A DNA stretch of 64,000 bases, from positions 1 to 64,000 of the forward strand of contig JABVXV010000300.1 of assembly GCA_013365325.1 (NCBI GenBank). The letters are read 5' to 3'. The translations under genes were made by a program, and so were the position numbers. The notes beneath the pieces are model-generated. The model worked only from the letters and a program-made list of their open reading frames with translations. It was not told the DNA's origin and did not search any database. Of this stretch, positions 50,500 to 63,882 are shown piece by piece. The stretch is from Dipetalonema caudispina (Eukaryota > Nematoda > Chromadorea > Rhabditida > Onchocercidae). The first letter of the stretch is position 1; each line of letters opens with the position of its first letter.

Positions 50500-53400
50500 T
50501 TAAATAACGATGTATATTTGATTGCGATTACAAATAGAATTATTAGAACCTAATATAGTAATTAAATTGTTGTAATATGGAAATGAAATGAAATAATTTA
50601 AAATGTCCGATTTTTAACAGACAAAATTTGGTAAATTAACAATGAATGAATATGATAAACTTTTAATTTTTCTGTTTTGTACCCTTTTTTTTTTTCTTGA
50701 GAAATTTAAGTAGCATAGAATTTTTTTTTTTTTACTTTCAGATTATAATAATTATATTGCACAAACATGAAAATGATATTTATTGTTATGATTATATAAA
50801 AGTGAATATTCACAGTGAAATTTTATGCTTCTTGATGTATATTATCAGTTAACTTTGTTATAATTTATTGCATATTCCTTTTTTTTTTTTCTCTCTCTCT
50901 CTTTCTCTCCCTTCTTTTTGCGTACTGTCAAGAAAGAGAGGCATAAAATTTATTATTCCATATAAATTTTCAACCAATGATTAAAAATACTTGAGTGTAA
51001 TAATCATCTGTCGGATAAAATGAAGAGAGGGCGGATAAGTGAAAAATGGCTTTAAAATGATGAATTGTATTGGAAATTTACTGATTCAATGCAATATTAT
51101 ATTATTATTTTTCACTTATTGTAAATTTAAAAGAAAATATTTATATATTTTCAAAATTTTTTTGTTATTCTTAAATGCTTCATTTTCTCACAAAATGGAA
51201 ATATAATATACCAAAAAAAAAAAAAAAAAAATTAAAAAGAAAAAGATTGTTTTATTTATTTATTTTTCTTTTTGCATTTAACATACTTTAATTTCAAAAA
51301 TAAATCAAACCAATTTTATTGTTTAAATAATGAAATGTAAGTAGAAAAAAAATATGACTAAATCATAATCAAAATTCAAAGCGAAATCATTTTATAATTA
51401 AAATGGTTAAGTTAGGGTACAAATAAGTTTTTTCATTTTATTCACAAATATTGTTCATTGGCATCCTTGTTTTCCAATTATGAAACGAAATTAAGTGATT
51501 GATAGAAGAGTTTTTCTTCATATTTTACATAAGAAGAAAAAGTTAATACACGTAGATTTGTTTACTTAATAACTGAAATATTTTCCAATTTAAGTTTCAT
51601 CATCATGTGTACAAAATTAATCGCTTTATTTTTCTTTATGTATGCAATTTTTTGACTTTATCTTTTTTTAAATCAAAATTGAAATTTTTAGTGCATTAAA
51701 ATGTTAAAAGAAGTAGTTTGATTGATTAGCTAAAATGTTTCAAATTCATTTGAAATTATTAACATTTTCGGTAAATTACTTTTTTAAAATATGGCAGCTC
51801 AAATGTCCTTAACTTGTCACTAAGATATGTTTTGTCGTTTCATTTCGTTTTCTTGAGGTCGCAATTATTAGCCCATTCAAAATCTGCGAACCGGGAAAAT
51901 AAAATCCTAGAATATTTGGTTTTACATTATATTACGACAAAATTTTGCATCGATACATATTCATCATGACAAAACTAAGTGCAATCATCCCTAGCAATCA
52001 TCAATGGATGGAATGAAAAATGAATTCTGATATATGACAATCAGAAAAAAAAAAGAACTATTGTGAAAACCGATCGAATAAAATTTATTTTATTTTATTT
52101 TATTTTTTGTAATGCTATTTGTAGAAATATATTTTTTAAGTAATGCAATAAAAAGTACAATCGGAAAGTAAAATCAAGGAATTAGCTAAAGAACGAAACA
52201 TTAGCTAATATAATTCTAAGCAAATCTTTTTTTTTAAAAAAAAAAAAAAGAAATTTAACAGTGAAGACAAATAAAAAATTGTTGACAGAAATATATTGCT
52301 TTTTAATTCAGCTATAATTTTGAAAGAGAGATGGCATAGAATTTTTGGTTAAATTTTTCTGAATAAAATTAGCCTAGAATTGATCGAAATTTTAACAATC
52401 ATATCTATCGAACGAATATGATAACTTAAAATTCATTACGTGGCAAGATTAAATAGTTAAAATCTCATTCATTGATTTGCGAAACTATTCAATCCTTCCA
52501 ATTAATATCATCCAAAAGATTTTTCTCTCATCAGCAAATTTTCATTTCCCACTTTTGTTTTATGATTTTCAAAAAAAAAAAAAATTGTAAAACAGAATTT
52601 CAAAACGTCACTGCCGTACGTTATCGATAAATGCACTGCTTACGTTGTAGATAATAGTACAACTACAGAATGCTACTACAGGATAGATTCTTCAATTAGA
52701 TAATTTTAAAAATAAATGCTAAAAATAAGCAAGATATCAGTGGTGGAACAGAGCAAGAAGCTGCATTAATTAGATAAAGATTCAGCAGATATGAGATTGA
52801 TAAAAGGAATTGAACTGGTTGATGATGCAAAAAAAAAAAAAAAGAAAAATTGATGATAATAGTGGAAATTTAATTAGTACACAGCAAAGATCAATTGTGA
52901 TAGAATGAGTTGAAATTGTTGACAATAACATGGAAATAATTGCTGGAAATGATAATTAAATATAACATTAAAATAAATACGCAACAAAACAAATATGACT
53001 AAGCAATGTTATGCTAATATTCAAGTAGTAACTGAAGCATATAATAATGTGTCTATTAATTATGTTGTCAAATAATAACAAAGGAATAAAATGACAAGAG
53101 AAAAAAAGAAAGAATTACTGGAATTTTTTTTTTCCTTTAAAATTTTTTCTTATTTTTATGATTTGGAAATTTGGTAAATATACGAATTAGAGAAATATTG
53201 AAATTAAAATATTATGCTGAGAAAAAGATTGTAATTGAAGTTCTGAAAAGCAATGGGAAAAAAGGTGTTATCCAAAGCGGCGAAAAAAAAAAATGAATAA
53301 ATAAAAAGCAAATAAGCATAACTTAATGTAAGCAGAGCTAAATATTTTGAATAGTTAATAAAGATTTTAAAAAGTTGTAAACGATTGTGAAAATAGCGTG

Positions 53401-56400
53401 ATGATGGAATGGAAGTGATGATGAAATAGTTAAGGATAAAAATGAAAATGATTGTCTGACTGAATTAAATTACTTTAAATATAGTGGGAAATTAGAATCA
53501 GAAATTCGATCATTAGCAGACAAAGTGAAAATTTTTAGCAACATTATGTACCGATGAAATTTGAAATAGAGAAATGTGTTATAGTTGACAAGATGTAAAA
53601 TAACACAATACAGGTGGAATGATTGCTACAAATATTTGATTACTTTTTAGACTAATGCTTTAGACTAATGATATCAGCAAAAGAAATGAGTCTACACTTG
53701 AAATTGGGACTAAAGAGTGGTGTAACATGGCCCAGGCAATTAATTAACAAATGAGTAATCCCAATAATTCGATATTTTAAAGGACAAAGGAATCGCGAAC
53801 TGCAAATCATGCATGCATTGCTTGTATCTTTGCATTGATATCGATAAGTGATGAACAAAACCCTCTAACAAGTGCAGCAAATTATTGCAGAAGAAATTTT
53901 TGTTATTGAATCAAATGAAACATAGATAAAGTAGACAAAGGAATAAACGATGTTAAGGTCAGGAAGTGTGACCATGAAAAAGTGGACGAAAGGATTTTCT
54001 TGATCAAAGTTTGAAAAATTGTCATCAACTGATAGTAAATGTAATTTGTGTCGTCAAGTTGATGACTTCCTGAATGATTCTCACAAAATCACATGGGCTA
54101 ATTGTGAATATTAAACAATCAAGCTTTTGCTAACATATAATTATTGTCAGAAATAAATATCGGATGTCAGTTATGCAAAAATGATAATATTACAGAACAG
54201 AATAGATTGTATGATGTAAAAAGAAAGAATTTAAATATTTCCTAAAAGATTTTGATAAGAAATCGAAACATAACATGCAAGATTTTACAGCAATTAAAAT
54301 ACCAGAACTGATAAACACATGAACAAGATCGGAAAATGTTGATTGACATTTAGGATTCTAAAATTCATAAGCTCTAGAAGAGGACAATAGCTATCCTAGT
54401 GATCGTATGAGTACTTGTTACGTCATCAAAGAGATAATTAGTGGAAATGAAGTAACAACGCGAAAACTCCACAGAATAATTCCATTAGAAGTTAAAAAAA
54501 TGATACCGTAGACTTTTGGGTTTGGATCAGAGATTTTAGTTTAGAAAATCTCAACCTGTAACAATTATTCATTCTTCTCCTTTCTCCTACCTTTTTTATC
54601 TCCTCTCATTCAGTCACCAATTTCCATTCCAAAAAACTTTTGTGAAAATATCTCTCAGTTCCTGAAATCTTAATTCAATATTTTCTTAGTAATGAAATTA
54701 TAAAATGTCGGGTCTAAAATATTTGTTGGATCGTTGAAATGATTGATTAGTTATTATTTTCATGTTAATATTTTTCTGAAATAACTAAACCAATCATATA
54801 CAAAAAAAAAAGTATTTTTTTTTTTCGCCTCCTTCACTCTTCTTTTTTTCCCATTTCTCTCTTTTGTTACAATTAAAAAATTTTGAAAATAAAAATAAAT
54901 AAGTAACTTATTTTTCGATATGTGTGTATATATTTTTGGAAATTTTTCCTTCAACTTTTTTATGATGTTATAAATATTTCTTAATTATTTTGACAGATTT
55001 TGCTTATTGTAAAAAATTAAGATTGAATTTTTGAAAGCTAAATTTTTGTACTTAACGATGTGGTAGAGTTTGAAATATCAGCAAAAGTAAATGTTTCAAA
55101 GTAAGTCTTTTCATCATTTCTTATTTGAATTTTTAAATGAAAAAGTAAAGTTGATGCAAATTATTGCCGAGAATTATTATAGCTCATGCGAGTAGGTGAC
55201 AAAATATACTAAACTAATTGTTAGATTTTTTTTCCAACAAAAAAAAATTCATGCCTCAATGAGTCATAATAATTCTCATTCAAATCTTTGACAAATCTAG
55301 TGAATTTAGATATTGATGTAAAATTATAAAAAGCGCAAAAAAAAAAAAATGGAATTATCCAAAGATTTACTCCTTCATATATTAAGAGAAAAAAATAAAC
55401 TTTACGACGCGATAGGCGGGGGAACGGATAGAGCGGGAAGAAGAAAAGTGGAAAAAAAGTAGAAATGGCTCGAAAAAAGAAGGTGGAGAATGAAGCACGC
55501 CAACTTCTCGAAAATGGGCAATCTAATCAACCGCGGAAGAGAATCCAATCATCATCGCTTAGTTAAATAAATATATAATATTATTCAAAAAAGCGCAAAA
55601 CAATATCCATTTCTTATTGGACACTTAACTTTCATGATTGCTGACAGAATTAAAAGTTTATCGTCATCATCACCATTATTATTATTATTAATTGTGTAAT
55701 TTGCGAAAATTTTCAGATTTTAATTAACTGATTTTTTTCTGTATTCCATTCTTACCCATTTTATTTATGGATGTTTAATATTCTTTTTCATTTTTTGCTA
55801 ACAATTTTTAATAATTGTTTTCAAAAAAAAAAAAAAAAAAATGAAAAGGAATTTTTTTCCGAGGCAAGAAAAAGTAAAAAGCAAAAAAAGCTCAGTATCG
55901 CAAAAACATTCGGCTATTAATTTAAACGTTCGGCCAAAAAGGACAGCTGGCCCTTTTTAATATTCTAAACACTTTATTATCATATCATCTCTTGCCCACA
56001 ATTATCGGTCACGAAATATATTACTGCTTTTTGCTCTTCTACATCTTTCTTCTTCTTTAAATAAAAGAATCCTTTTCCTTTTCTTTTATTCTTACAATTA
56101 AATTACTTGTTTGTTTCTTGTTGTTGCTAATTACACAAATGTATTGTTTATATTCTTTATTGTTATAAAATAATAATCAGTGATAATGCTTGCTATTGCA
56201 AAAGATATTTTTTACTTCTTTGTCAAAAAAATTTCTACGATTAATTTTAATTGTTTTATTTATTAAAATATAATTGTGGTATATTTGAAAATTGCTTTAA
56301 AAAATTATTACACTTATAATGGAAATGAAGGATTAAAATGTGATTTGAAAGTCTTTTCTCTTCAATATTTGTTTATTCAGCTATTGATCTGAACATTTCA

Positions 56401-57900
56401 AAGTTAATTTTATGATTCTGTATTGAAGAATTCTATGAAATGGCACAACCAAAAAAAAATAATAATAATAATAATAATGATTTTGAAAGAGCTGCATTCA
56501 TATCATTTGAAAATTACGCATCAAATTCTCAAATTTGAATTTCTAAATTTCAACATTCTCAATTTTCAGTAAGTATATTTGCTAAATATTCCTAATGGAT
56601 GATACATGCTCTTTAAAAGGCGATTTTTATTTTATGTGAAAAAATCTTAGATAGAATATTTTTTTAGTTATCGTAGAAGTATATAAAAATAAATTGAATG
56701 TATTAGGGAATCAAATTCACAATTTTCTTAAGTAATAATGAAATAGAAGCTAAATTAATCACGAAAATTGAATAGTAAATAGTAGAAGAAAAGTTAAAGT
56801 TATCAAATGACGTTTAATTTATTTAATTCTTTTAAATTAGTCAGCCGGTGAGTAATTTTATACTGTGAAATTTAATTCTTAGAGAAATTTAATTCTTCTT
56901 TAAACCTTTACAGTATGTATTATTGAAAGACGACAATTTTTTTTTTTTTTTTCTGAATGTTCGCTATCATGGGAATACGAATGCATTCTCGAAGTGATTA
57001 ATTAAACCATACCTTATTATATTCCTTATTGAAATATATGAATAAACTAATAATACACAACAAATATGCACACATATGCTTGCATATAAATATAAATAAC
57101 ATATTATATTTGATGAAAGATTGATGAAGAGAGGTCATTTTGTGAACAAATATAATGGAAATCAACGAAGGATCATTTCTTCTTTTCGTTTTTTTTTTTT
57201 TTTTTTATTAATTTAAGGTCTTTCTTTTTCTTTTCAAATTGTTGTACGAAATACTAAAACAACCATTTTCTCAGCAGTAATTCAAAAGTGAATAAAAATG
57301 AGCAAAGAATTAATCTTAATTCTTTTTTTTTTTTTTTTTCCCGACTAATTTAAGGTTTCGTTTTTTGTTAACAAATTATAAATATCAATAAGAATAGCAT
57401 TTTTGACTGATAGATTGAAAATTGAAATATTATGCATGAGAGAAGGAAAAGAAAAAAAAAAAAAAAGGACCTTAAACAATGAATAATGCTATTCATATTT
57501 GATATCTTAATTGAATTAATTTGAAGTATGACGAATTTGTTCGGTTGAAAAATTTTTTTAAAAAATTTTTTCACGCTTATAAAATTGCATTCATTCCATT
57601 ATTAACTAAAATAATATTGATTCTTGCTATCTTACTTTTAGTGTAATTTTGCTTTAAACTTTGTAAAAATTTCGAAGTTTTAAGAAAATGAAATATTTGA
57701 AATACTGTTAATTTAGCAACCAATGTTTCGTTGCTTTACAAATAAATAAATATAAATGTATTGTATAAACATTTTAGTGTGTATTTCTTTTTTTTTTTTT
57801 TGTTTTTTTCTTTTTTAGGTTAAGAAAATTATCACTTTCTTTTTGATTTTTCAAAAAGGAAATGATAATTTTTCTTGATTTTTGAAAAAGGGAATTTGTA
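50500..57900. other. 7.4-kb gene-poor region upstream of the GPCR
   Basis: No supported exon. It should hold the GPCR promoter just right of 50499. Homopolymers are frequent. Two GC-richer islands stand out (about 55395-55560 and 55855-55965). 52.6-54.55 kb has mixed, purine-rich sequence with short open stretches that may be decayed coding sequence. A short (AAT)n run lies at 56458-56478. Confidence 0.45.
57382..57506. repeat. Imperfect inverted repeat, about 20-base arms
   Basis: ATATCAATAAGAATAGCATT (from about 57382) is nearly the reverse complement of 57485-57506 (AATGCTATTCATATTTGATA); ten central bases pair perfectly. The loop is about 85 bases and holds a poly-A run. It could be a small MITE-like element or a chance hairpin. 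Confidence 0.45.
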
Positions 57901-57914
57901 CGATTTTATTAATC

Positions 57915-58550
57915 AAATTTAGAAGCAACTAACAATGCATTTGGTTTCACGAATTGCTAATGAATGTAAGAGCATTGAAAAGTAATGATTGGTCATCGGA
58001 AATTAACAATGACCAGCGAGCAGCAATCATCGAAGATTATTAGATCACAATTGCAGATGAAGCAGTTGCAAAATTTATTATTAGCCAAATTATGATTGTT
58101 TATCATTTGAAACAAATTGGAAAGATGGATAACTTAATAAGCTTCATGTGCTGTTGATAATTTTAAAAAAAAAATTGTCACTTTGAAATGTTTCGCCTTT
58201 TCTTATTTCATGCAACAAAACAATTTTTGGATCGGCTAATAATATACGATGAAAAGTGACCTGTTTACGATAATCGGCGATGATCAACAGAATAATTTGG
58301 CGGGAGAAGAAATTTTAAAACATTTTCCACATTTGAATTTGCATCTGAAAAAAATAGATCATGGTCACCAAAAAGGTTACGGTCATTAATTGGTAATTTT
58401 CGTTGTCATAATAGCTTTCTGACTCCTAACAATCAAAAAAAGCTGCAATTGCTTTCAGCCAATTAGAAAAATTGGAAGAAGGTCCCAATTTAACTCCTAC
58501 AACAATATCCATCAGTAAATCATTACTTCAAGAATTAAATGAATTTTCAC
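57915..58550 (+). mobile_element. Decayed mariner-family transposase remnant
   Basis: Split over frames with stops, the + strand retains the diagnostic order of a mariner transposase. First comes EATNNAFG, then SEINNDQRAAIIE in the second helix-turn-helix region. HLKQIGK at 58104-58124 is the well-known mariner motif. FLDRLIIYDEK at 58224-58256 is followed by TGA where mariners have Trp, then VYDNRR. KHFPHLNLHLKK and GPNLTP...LLQELNEF follow. The first catalytic Asp lies in the DEK block; the rest of the DD34D triad cannot be placed. Frameshifts and stops show it is dead. Terminal inverted repeats were not identified. Confidence 0.8.
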
Positions 58551-58656
58551 TATTTATTTCAGAACCGGTAAATTGCAAAAAAAAAAAATATACATATATA
58601 TAATCAAATCCCGAGACAGACTATGGTACCGGGGAAAATACACAAATCTATTTTTC

Positions 58657-58691
<35 letters not shown>

Positions 58692-59141
58692 GAAGAATTG
58701 TGTTAATTATTGTCATTGCTTCATGCTTTGATTGATGTCAATGTATTTTGCATGCAATTGTGATGATTTAAATTTCAAAATCGTAATTATTTTCATATAT
58801 ATATATATATTTATCTATTTATATTTATATCTATATTTACATTTCTACTTATTTATTTATATTTGTATTTATATTTAGCATATTAGAAATTCTATGCAAG
58901 AAAAAAAAGGTTGAATGACTTCGGGAAAATAAATCAAAAGGAAAGAAAAAAAAAAAAAAAAAAAAAGAAAATCAATCGCAATGAATGGCTTTCAAATTGT
59001 TTGAGGAAAAAAAAAATGAAAATGAAATTTGACGATTTTAAAGGAAAGAAAAATAATTCATGCATTCAGAAATAAAAATATTTAAAAAAAAAAAAAATAT
59101 TTGCTTTCAGAATCCCAAAGGTTTTCCATTTATAACATTTT

Positions 59142-59188
59142 TATCTCTCTCTCTCTCTCTTCCTCTCCCTCCTCTCTCTCTCCTCCCT
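59142..59188. repeat. (CT)n pyrimidine microsatellite
   Basis: About 45 bases of CT repeat with a few CC and T interruptions. Confidence 0.9.
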
Positions 59189-61852
59189 TTATTCCATTTA
59201 TTAACTGATGTCAATCTAACAATAGGCATCATTGTTCATCAATCATTCTCGAAATGAATCCACCTAAAAAAGGTCTTCTCTTTTTTTTTTTTTTTTTCAA
59301 TTTCTATTTTCAGGCGACATATGGTCCATGCATGTTTTTTTTTTTATTAATTCATTAAAGTCTGAATAAAATTTAGATTCTGTAACATTAAAGTTAAGCT
59401 ACTATATAAAAATTGTTGAGGAAATTATTCTAGTAGTGAAATATAAGTTCATTTCAGAAATTTTGACAACAAATTCTTTCAATTGAAAGAACCTCCTCTT
59501 TTTCCTCTTCTTTTTTTTGCATCATTATAATAGAATTCATTAATTAAATGAAATAAGATTTTATTAAAGCTTCAAAAAAAGAAGAGAAAAAAAAGTGGGA
59601 AAAAAAAGAGGAAGAAATGAAAAAGTGATAGAATTGCCTTTTTTTTTTTTTTTTTTTTTATTTTCTTTGTCAGTCGGGTACCAATTATCATTATATTCAA
59701 GATCGACTTGATAATAAATTCATTGAAACTCAAACTGATTTAACATTTTTTCTCTTCTTTTTCTTTTCTTTCTTTTTCTTTTTTTTTTCGAATAAATGTG
59801 AATTTAATATTGTAGTAAAAAGATTGCTACATTCATTTTTTCCATTTTTTTTTCTTTCCTTTCTACCATATATTTTTTTTTTTTCTTCACTTTAATATTT
59901 CTCGTAGCAATCAATTAATTAATTCAAAATGATAACGATAAACGAAGCTAAAATGCTATTATATTGGAAGAATTTTTTTTTTTAAAAAAAAAAAGGCACA
60001 TTTTTATTATATAATTTATTAGCATAGAGAAAAAAATTTTTTCTTTTGATAATTAAACAATGATAAAATTTGATAATATATATACAGGAGATACGGAAAA
60101 GACAGGAATTACTACTATTCATTCATTTCATTATACTTTCATTTTATGACGACGTATTTCATTTATTGCTGTAAAAATTGTACGAGAAAATTGGGATGAT
60201 ATTACTGTATTATCAGATCATATATTCAACAGTGGTATATAGGCGGTACGGACCGATCGGGGATTTCAACGATCTCGGGAGAAAAGAGAAGTAACGATCA
60301 ATTTGATCAACTAGGTAAAGAGCATTTTTCGAGGAAATCACAAAATTTTATTAAAATATCTAATGAATTTGCGTTATTAGAAATTTGAATTATATCTTCA
60401 CTCCAAATTCATATTTAAAAACTGAAAAAAAATGGGATAAAAAATTTCATTTTGCAAATTTGGGACAAAAATGCATTTCTTTTGTGAAAATTAAAGATGA
60501 AGAAACTTAAATTCAGGAAATTCAAATTAATTAGGAAAATTTATGTTTTCGAAGATAATTCGATTGTTCCTATTTAAATCAAGGAATCATTCCAAATTTA
60601 ACAACGAAAATGATTCATACTTGAAATTAGAAGAATGATATGGATAAAGTAACTTCAAAATATTATCATTATTTAATAACATAAATTTAATCATAGACAG
60701 CCTTCCATTAATTTGCTATAACAACGTAATAAGCTTGTTTAAATTCAACAAAAAAAAAGAAAAAAAATTAAATAAATTTATCAAATTACAACAATCCTAA
60801 GTCTTCTTTATTTAGCAATTAACCGAACAAATTGGCAGCGTTCCTAGTTTAATATCTCGGGGGAAGGGAATGTGCACTATATATTTTGTTTACAGATTTA
60901 AATAAGTTCTCCAATTTTATCTAGTATTCTCTATGGTAATGGGAAAATACCATTAACTTGCCATCGGAATGAAATTTGAACCTTTTTATGACTGATAAGT
61001 TATGACAGCTTTAATATGTAATTTAAAAAATTTGAAATGATTCTGGAAGGCATAACCTAAATTTTGCACGTTAATTTATTATATATGTCATGGTATAATA
61101 CTTATGATTATTGCATGATTTATTGTTTGAATGATTTTCTCGCTTGATCATGACAGAATATATATTTCAATGCAGGAAAAAGGTAATAAAATTGAGCGAA
61201 ACCAAATGATTGTAGAGGAAGAAAATAGAATCAAGAATATTGAACATAGTGAAATTGATACAAATACCGGATAGAACTTAGAAAAGTGATATTTATATCT
61301 TTTGTAATTAGATGATATTGAAATGAAATATTAATAACTCTCCTATCTATAGTGCTTTTTGATAATAATGGAAAAAATGTATGTAGCTGAAACTGAAAAT
61401 TCATACTCCCTTTGTCCGCTTTCAATTAATTTAATTCAAATGTCAATATTTGCAATTAATTTGATGCATTGAAAAGAGACAGACATTACAAATACATATA
61501 CTTATCAGACCATAAATTTTCCCCTCACAAATTAAATAAGTTTAAAAATCATGAAATAACATTCTCGTACTAATTTTTTTTCCATTTCGGTCAATTGTTA
61601 TACGCAATGAATTAAAGGTTGAAGAATAAAAAGAATTTATTAGCTTTTGTTCAGTTTATTTTCTACAAAAAATCTCTCATTCAAATTAGGTAAAGATATA
61701 TTTTGATAATTATGCTATCACGGAGATTTCTGAAGGAACAAAATCTCTTTAGTAGATACATTATATCATATTCAATTGTAAATTAATTAATGAGAATTAA
61801 AATTAGTTGAACAATAAGCATCTGTTCTATGCAAGAAGCATCAAGATTGATC

Positions 61853-61883
<31 letters not shown>

Positions 61884-62728
61884 CTATCGAAAAATCATTT
61901 GCATATTATTTTTTACTAGTTAAAAAAAAATTGTTATCCAATTATAATAGTTTTCAGAATTTGAATGGTCCGATTTTACCATACTTCAAGTTTGATCCTC
62001 TGCTACGTAATGCAAAAATTTGTGCAAAGTTATGGAAAAAAAATATACATACCAAATTTTGAAGCAAATGTTCTGTTTCAAAATTGTTCAAATTATTGTA
62101 ATTTTTAACAAATCTTTTTGCTATATTTCATCGTGAAAGTTGATTGGTAAAAAATTATCTATGATTCAAAGTCTACTTAAAAATCAAATAATTTGCTTGA
62201 TATGAATTTAATGCCAACTGATAAGAATATTGCAAAAAAATTTTTCAAAATTAGTAAAATACTTTTCTTCTTTTTGTAAAACTTTCCCTAGCAGTTTAAT
62301 TGTGAAAAGAAAACCTATTTGAAATAATACAATGCTATGAGATTATGAAGCTGAAAAATTTAGGATAACTGAAGAATAATATTCCAAATAGTTTTTTTTT
62401 TTGGGCATGTTAGAATCGAAATATAAATTATGATTGCTCTCAAATATATTTCAAAAATTTAAGCTCCATTTTCATAATCTAATTTTTGGATTAATTGAGG
62501 AAATTTATGAAAAATATGCTGAAACTCTAATTAAATCGATAGGTATTGCCGGTTAACAAAAGAAATTCGCAGAGATTCCCCTAGATTTTACCGGATAATG
62601 GAGGAAATTTTTAGGGATAAAATATTCTTATGATACTGAATGGATGAAACTTCGTCGGATTTTGAAAGATTATAAAATAAGTTGATGCTATTATAGTCAT
62701 CGTGACTTTTAACAGCTCTTGGATATTT

Positions 62729-62746
62729 ATATATATATATATATAA
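62729..62746. repeat. (TA)n microsatellite
   Basis: Eight to nine TA units in the gene-poor right end. Confidence 0.85.
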
Positions 62747-63803
62747 TGATTTGTTGTACTCTAGTAATTCAGTATTTTAATAGGTCATACTTTCTCAATA
62801 TTATTGTCCTTTTCTCGAATGTATCATCATCTATAGGTAGAGTAGGTTTTACCAAGCAGCAGATGACATTTTTCTTAAATATTGTTAAAATTCTTTTAGA
62901 AGGATTTTTTTTCTATCATCACTTTTTCCGGATTTAATTTTAGATTTTCACACTGCCAAATACTTGTTGTTTCATCGTTCACATGATGCGTTCGCAATAT
63001 TGAGAAGTTTTCATTTTGTATAAAATTGACTTTTTATGCAAAGTTTATTTTAGAATTTTTTGAGAAAAACTGTACAGCTGCAGGAGTTTACAACCCGGTA
63101 AATTTTCCCTTTTGATTATTATTTCATAATCTTCATTTGTAAATTAATCGTTGCAAAATTCACCGTTTAAATGTTGGCTTCTTATTATATTATTAAACAT
63201 GAGAATAGCATTACTAATAGTAACAAGTTGAATTATTAATTCTTTAGGGATCGACAAGAATGCTACACTTTTTTTCCTTCTAAAAAGATAGCATAGCGTC
63301 GAAAAAATGACTTTGAATTAATGAATTAATTAATTACTTCATGTTATAAACTTTGAATTCTATGGGATTATGAACATCATTCATTTCGGAATTTCTAATG
63401 ATTGTTTAATTTTGCACTCTTTCATGAATATTGCTAATGCAATTTCGATTTCCAACGAAGTATCATGTATGTATCTGTTCTGATTATCATCCTGATTTAC
63501 TTAATCATCCTTTTCAATTACTGATCAATTTTCTTGAATTATTTAATCATCTTCCTGAATTACTACGGCAGTTTTGTTTTACATTGATATCAAAATCACA
63601 TTACAAATAACAGCTACATCATCCCATTTTTATCAATGAGTAACAATGTTACTTACTATTATTATACTTCATTGAGCGAATTTTCAGAATATATTCTTGA
63701 AATTTCTTGCAGCATTTTCCTCGTCAGGAACAAAACCTTTCCTACATTTGAAATAAGTTAATTACAATTTACATGTGGCATTCCCAAGCTACATCATAAT
63801 TCA

Positions 63804-63882
63804 AGGAGAAAAAGAGAGAGAGAGGAAAAGAGAAAGAGGAAAGAGAAAAAGCGAGAGAGAGAGAGAGAGAAAAAAAAAAGAG
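63804..63882. repeat. (GA)n purine tract
   Basis: About 80 bases of almost pure purine, mainly GA repeats broken by short A runs. It lies near the window edge. Confidence 0.9.

Noticed and set aside
53652..53858. 68-codon Cys-rich open frame on the minus strand
   Set aside because: Cysteine spacing fits no zinc-binding family I know, and there are no flanking exons; kept only as part of a possible decayed element.
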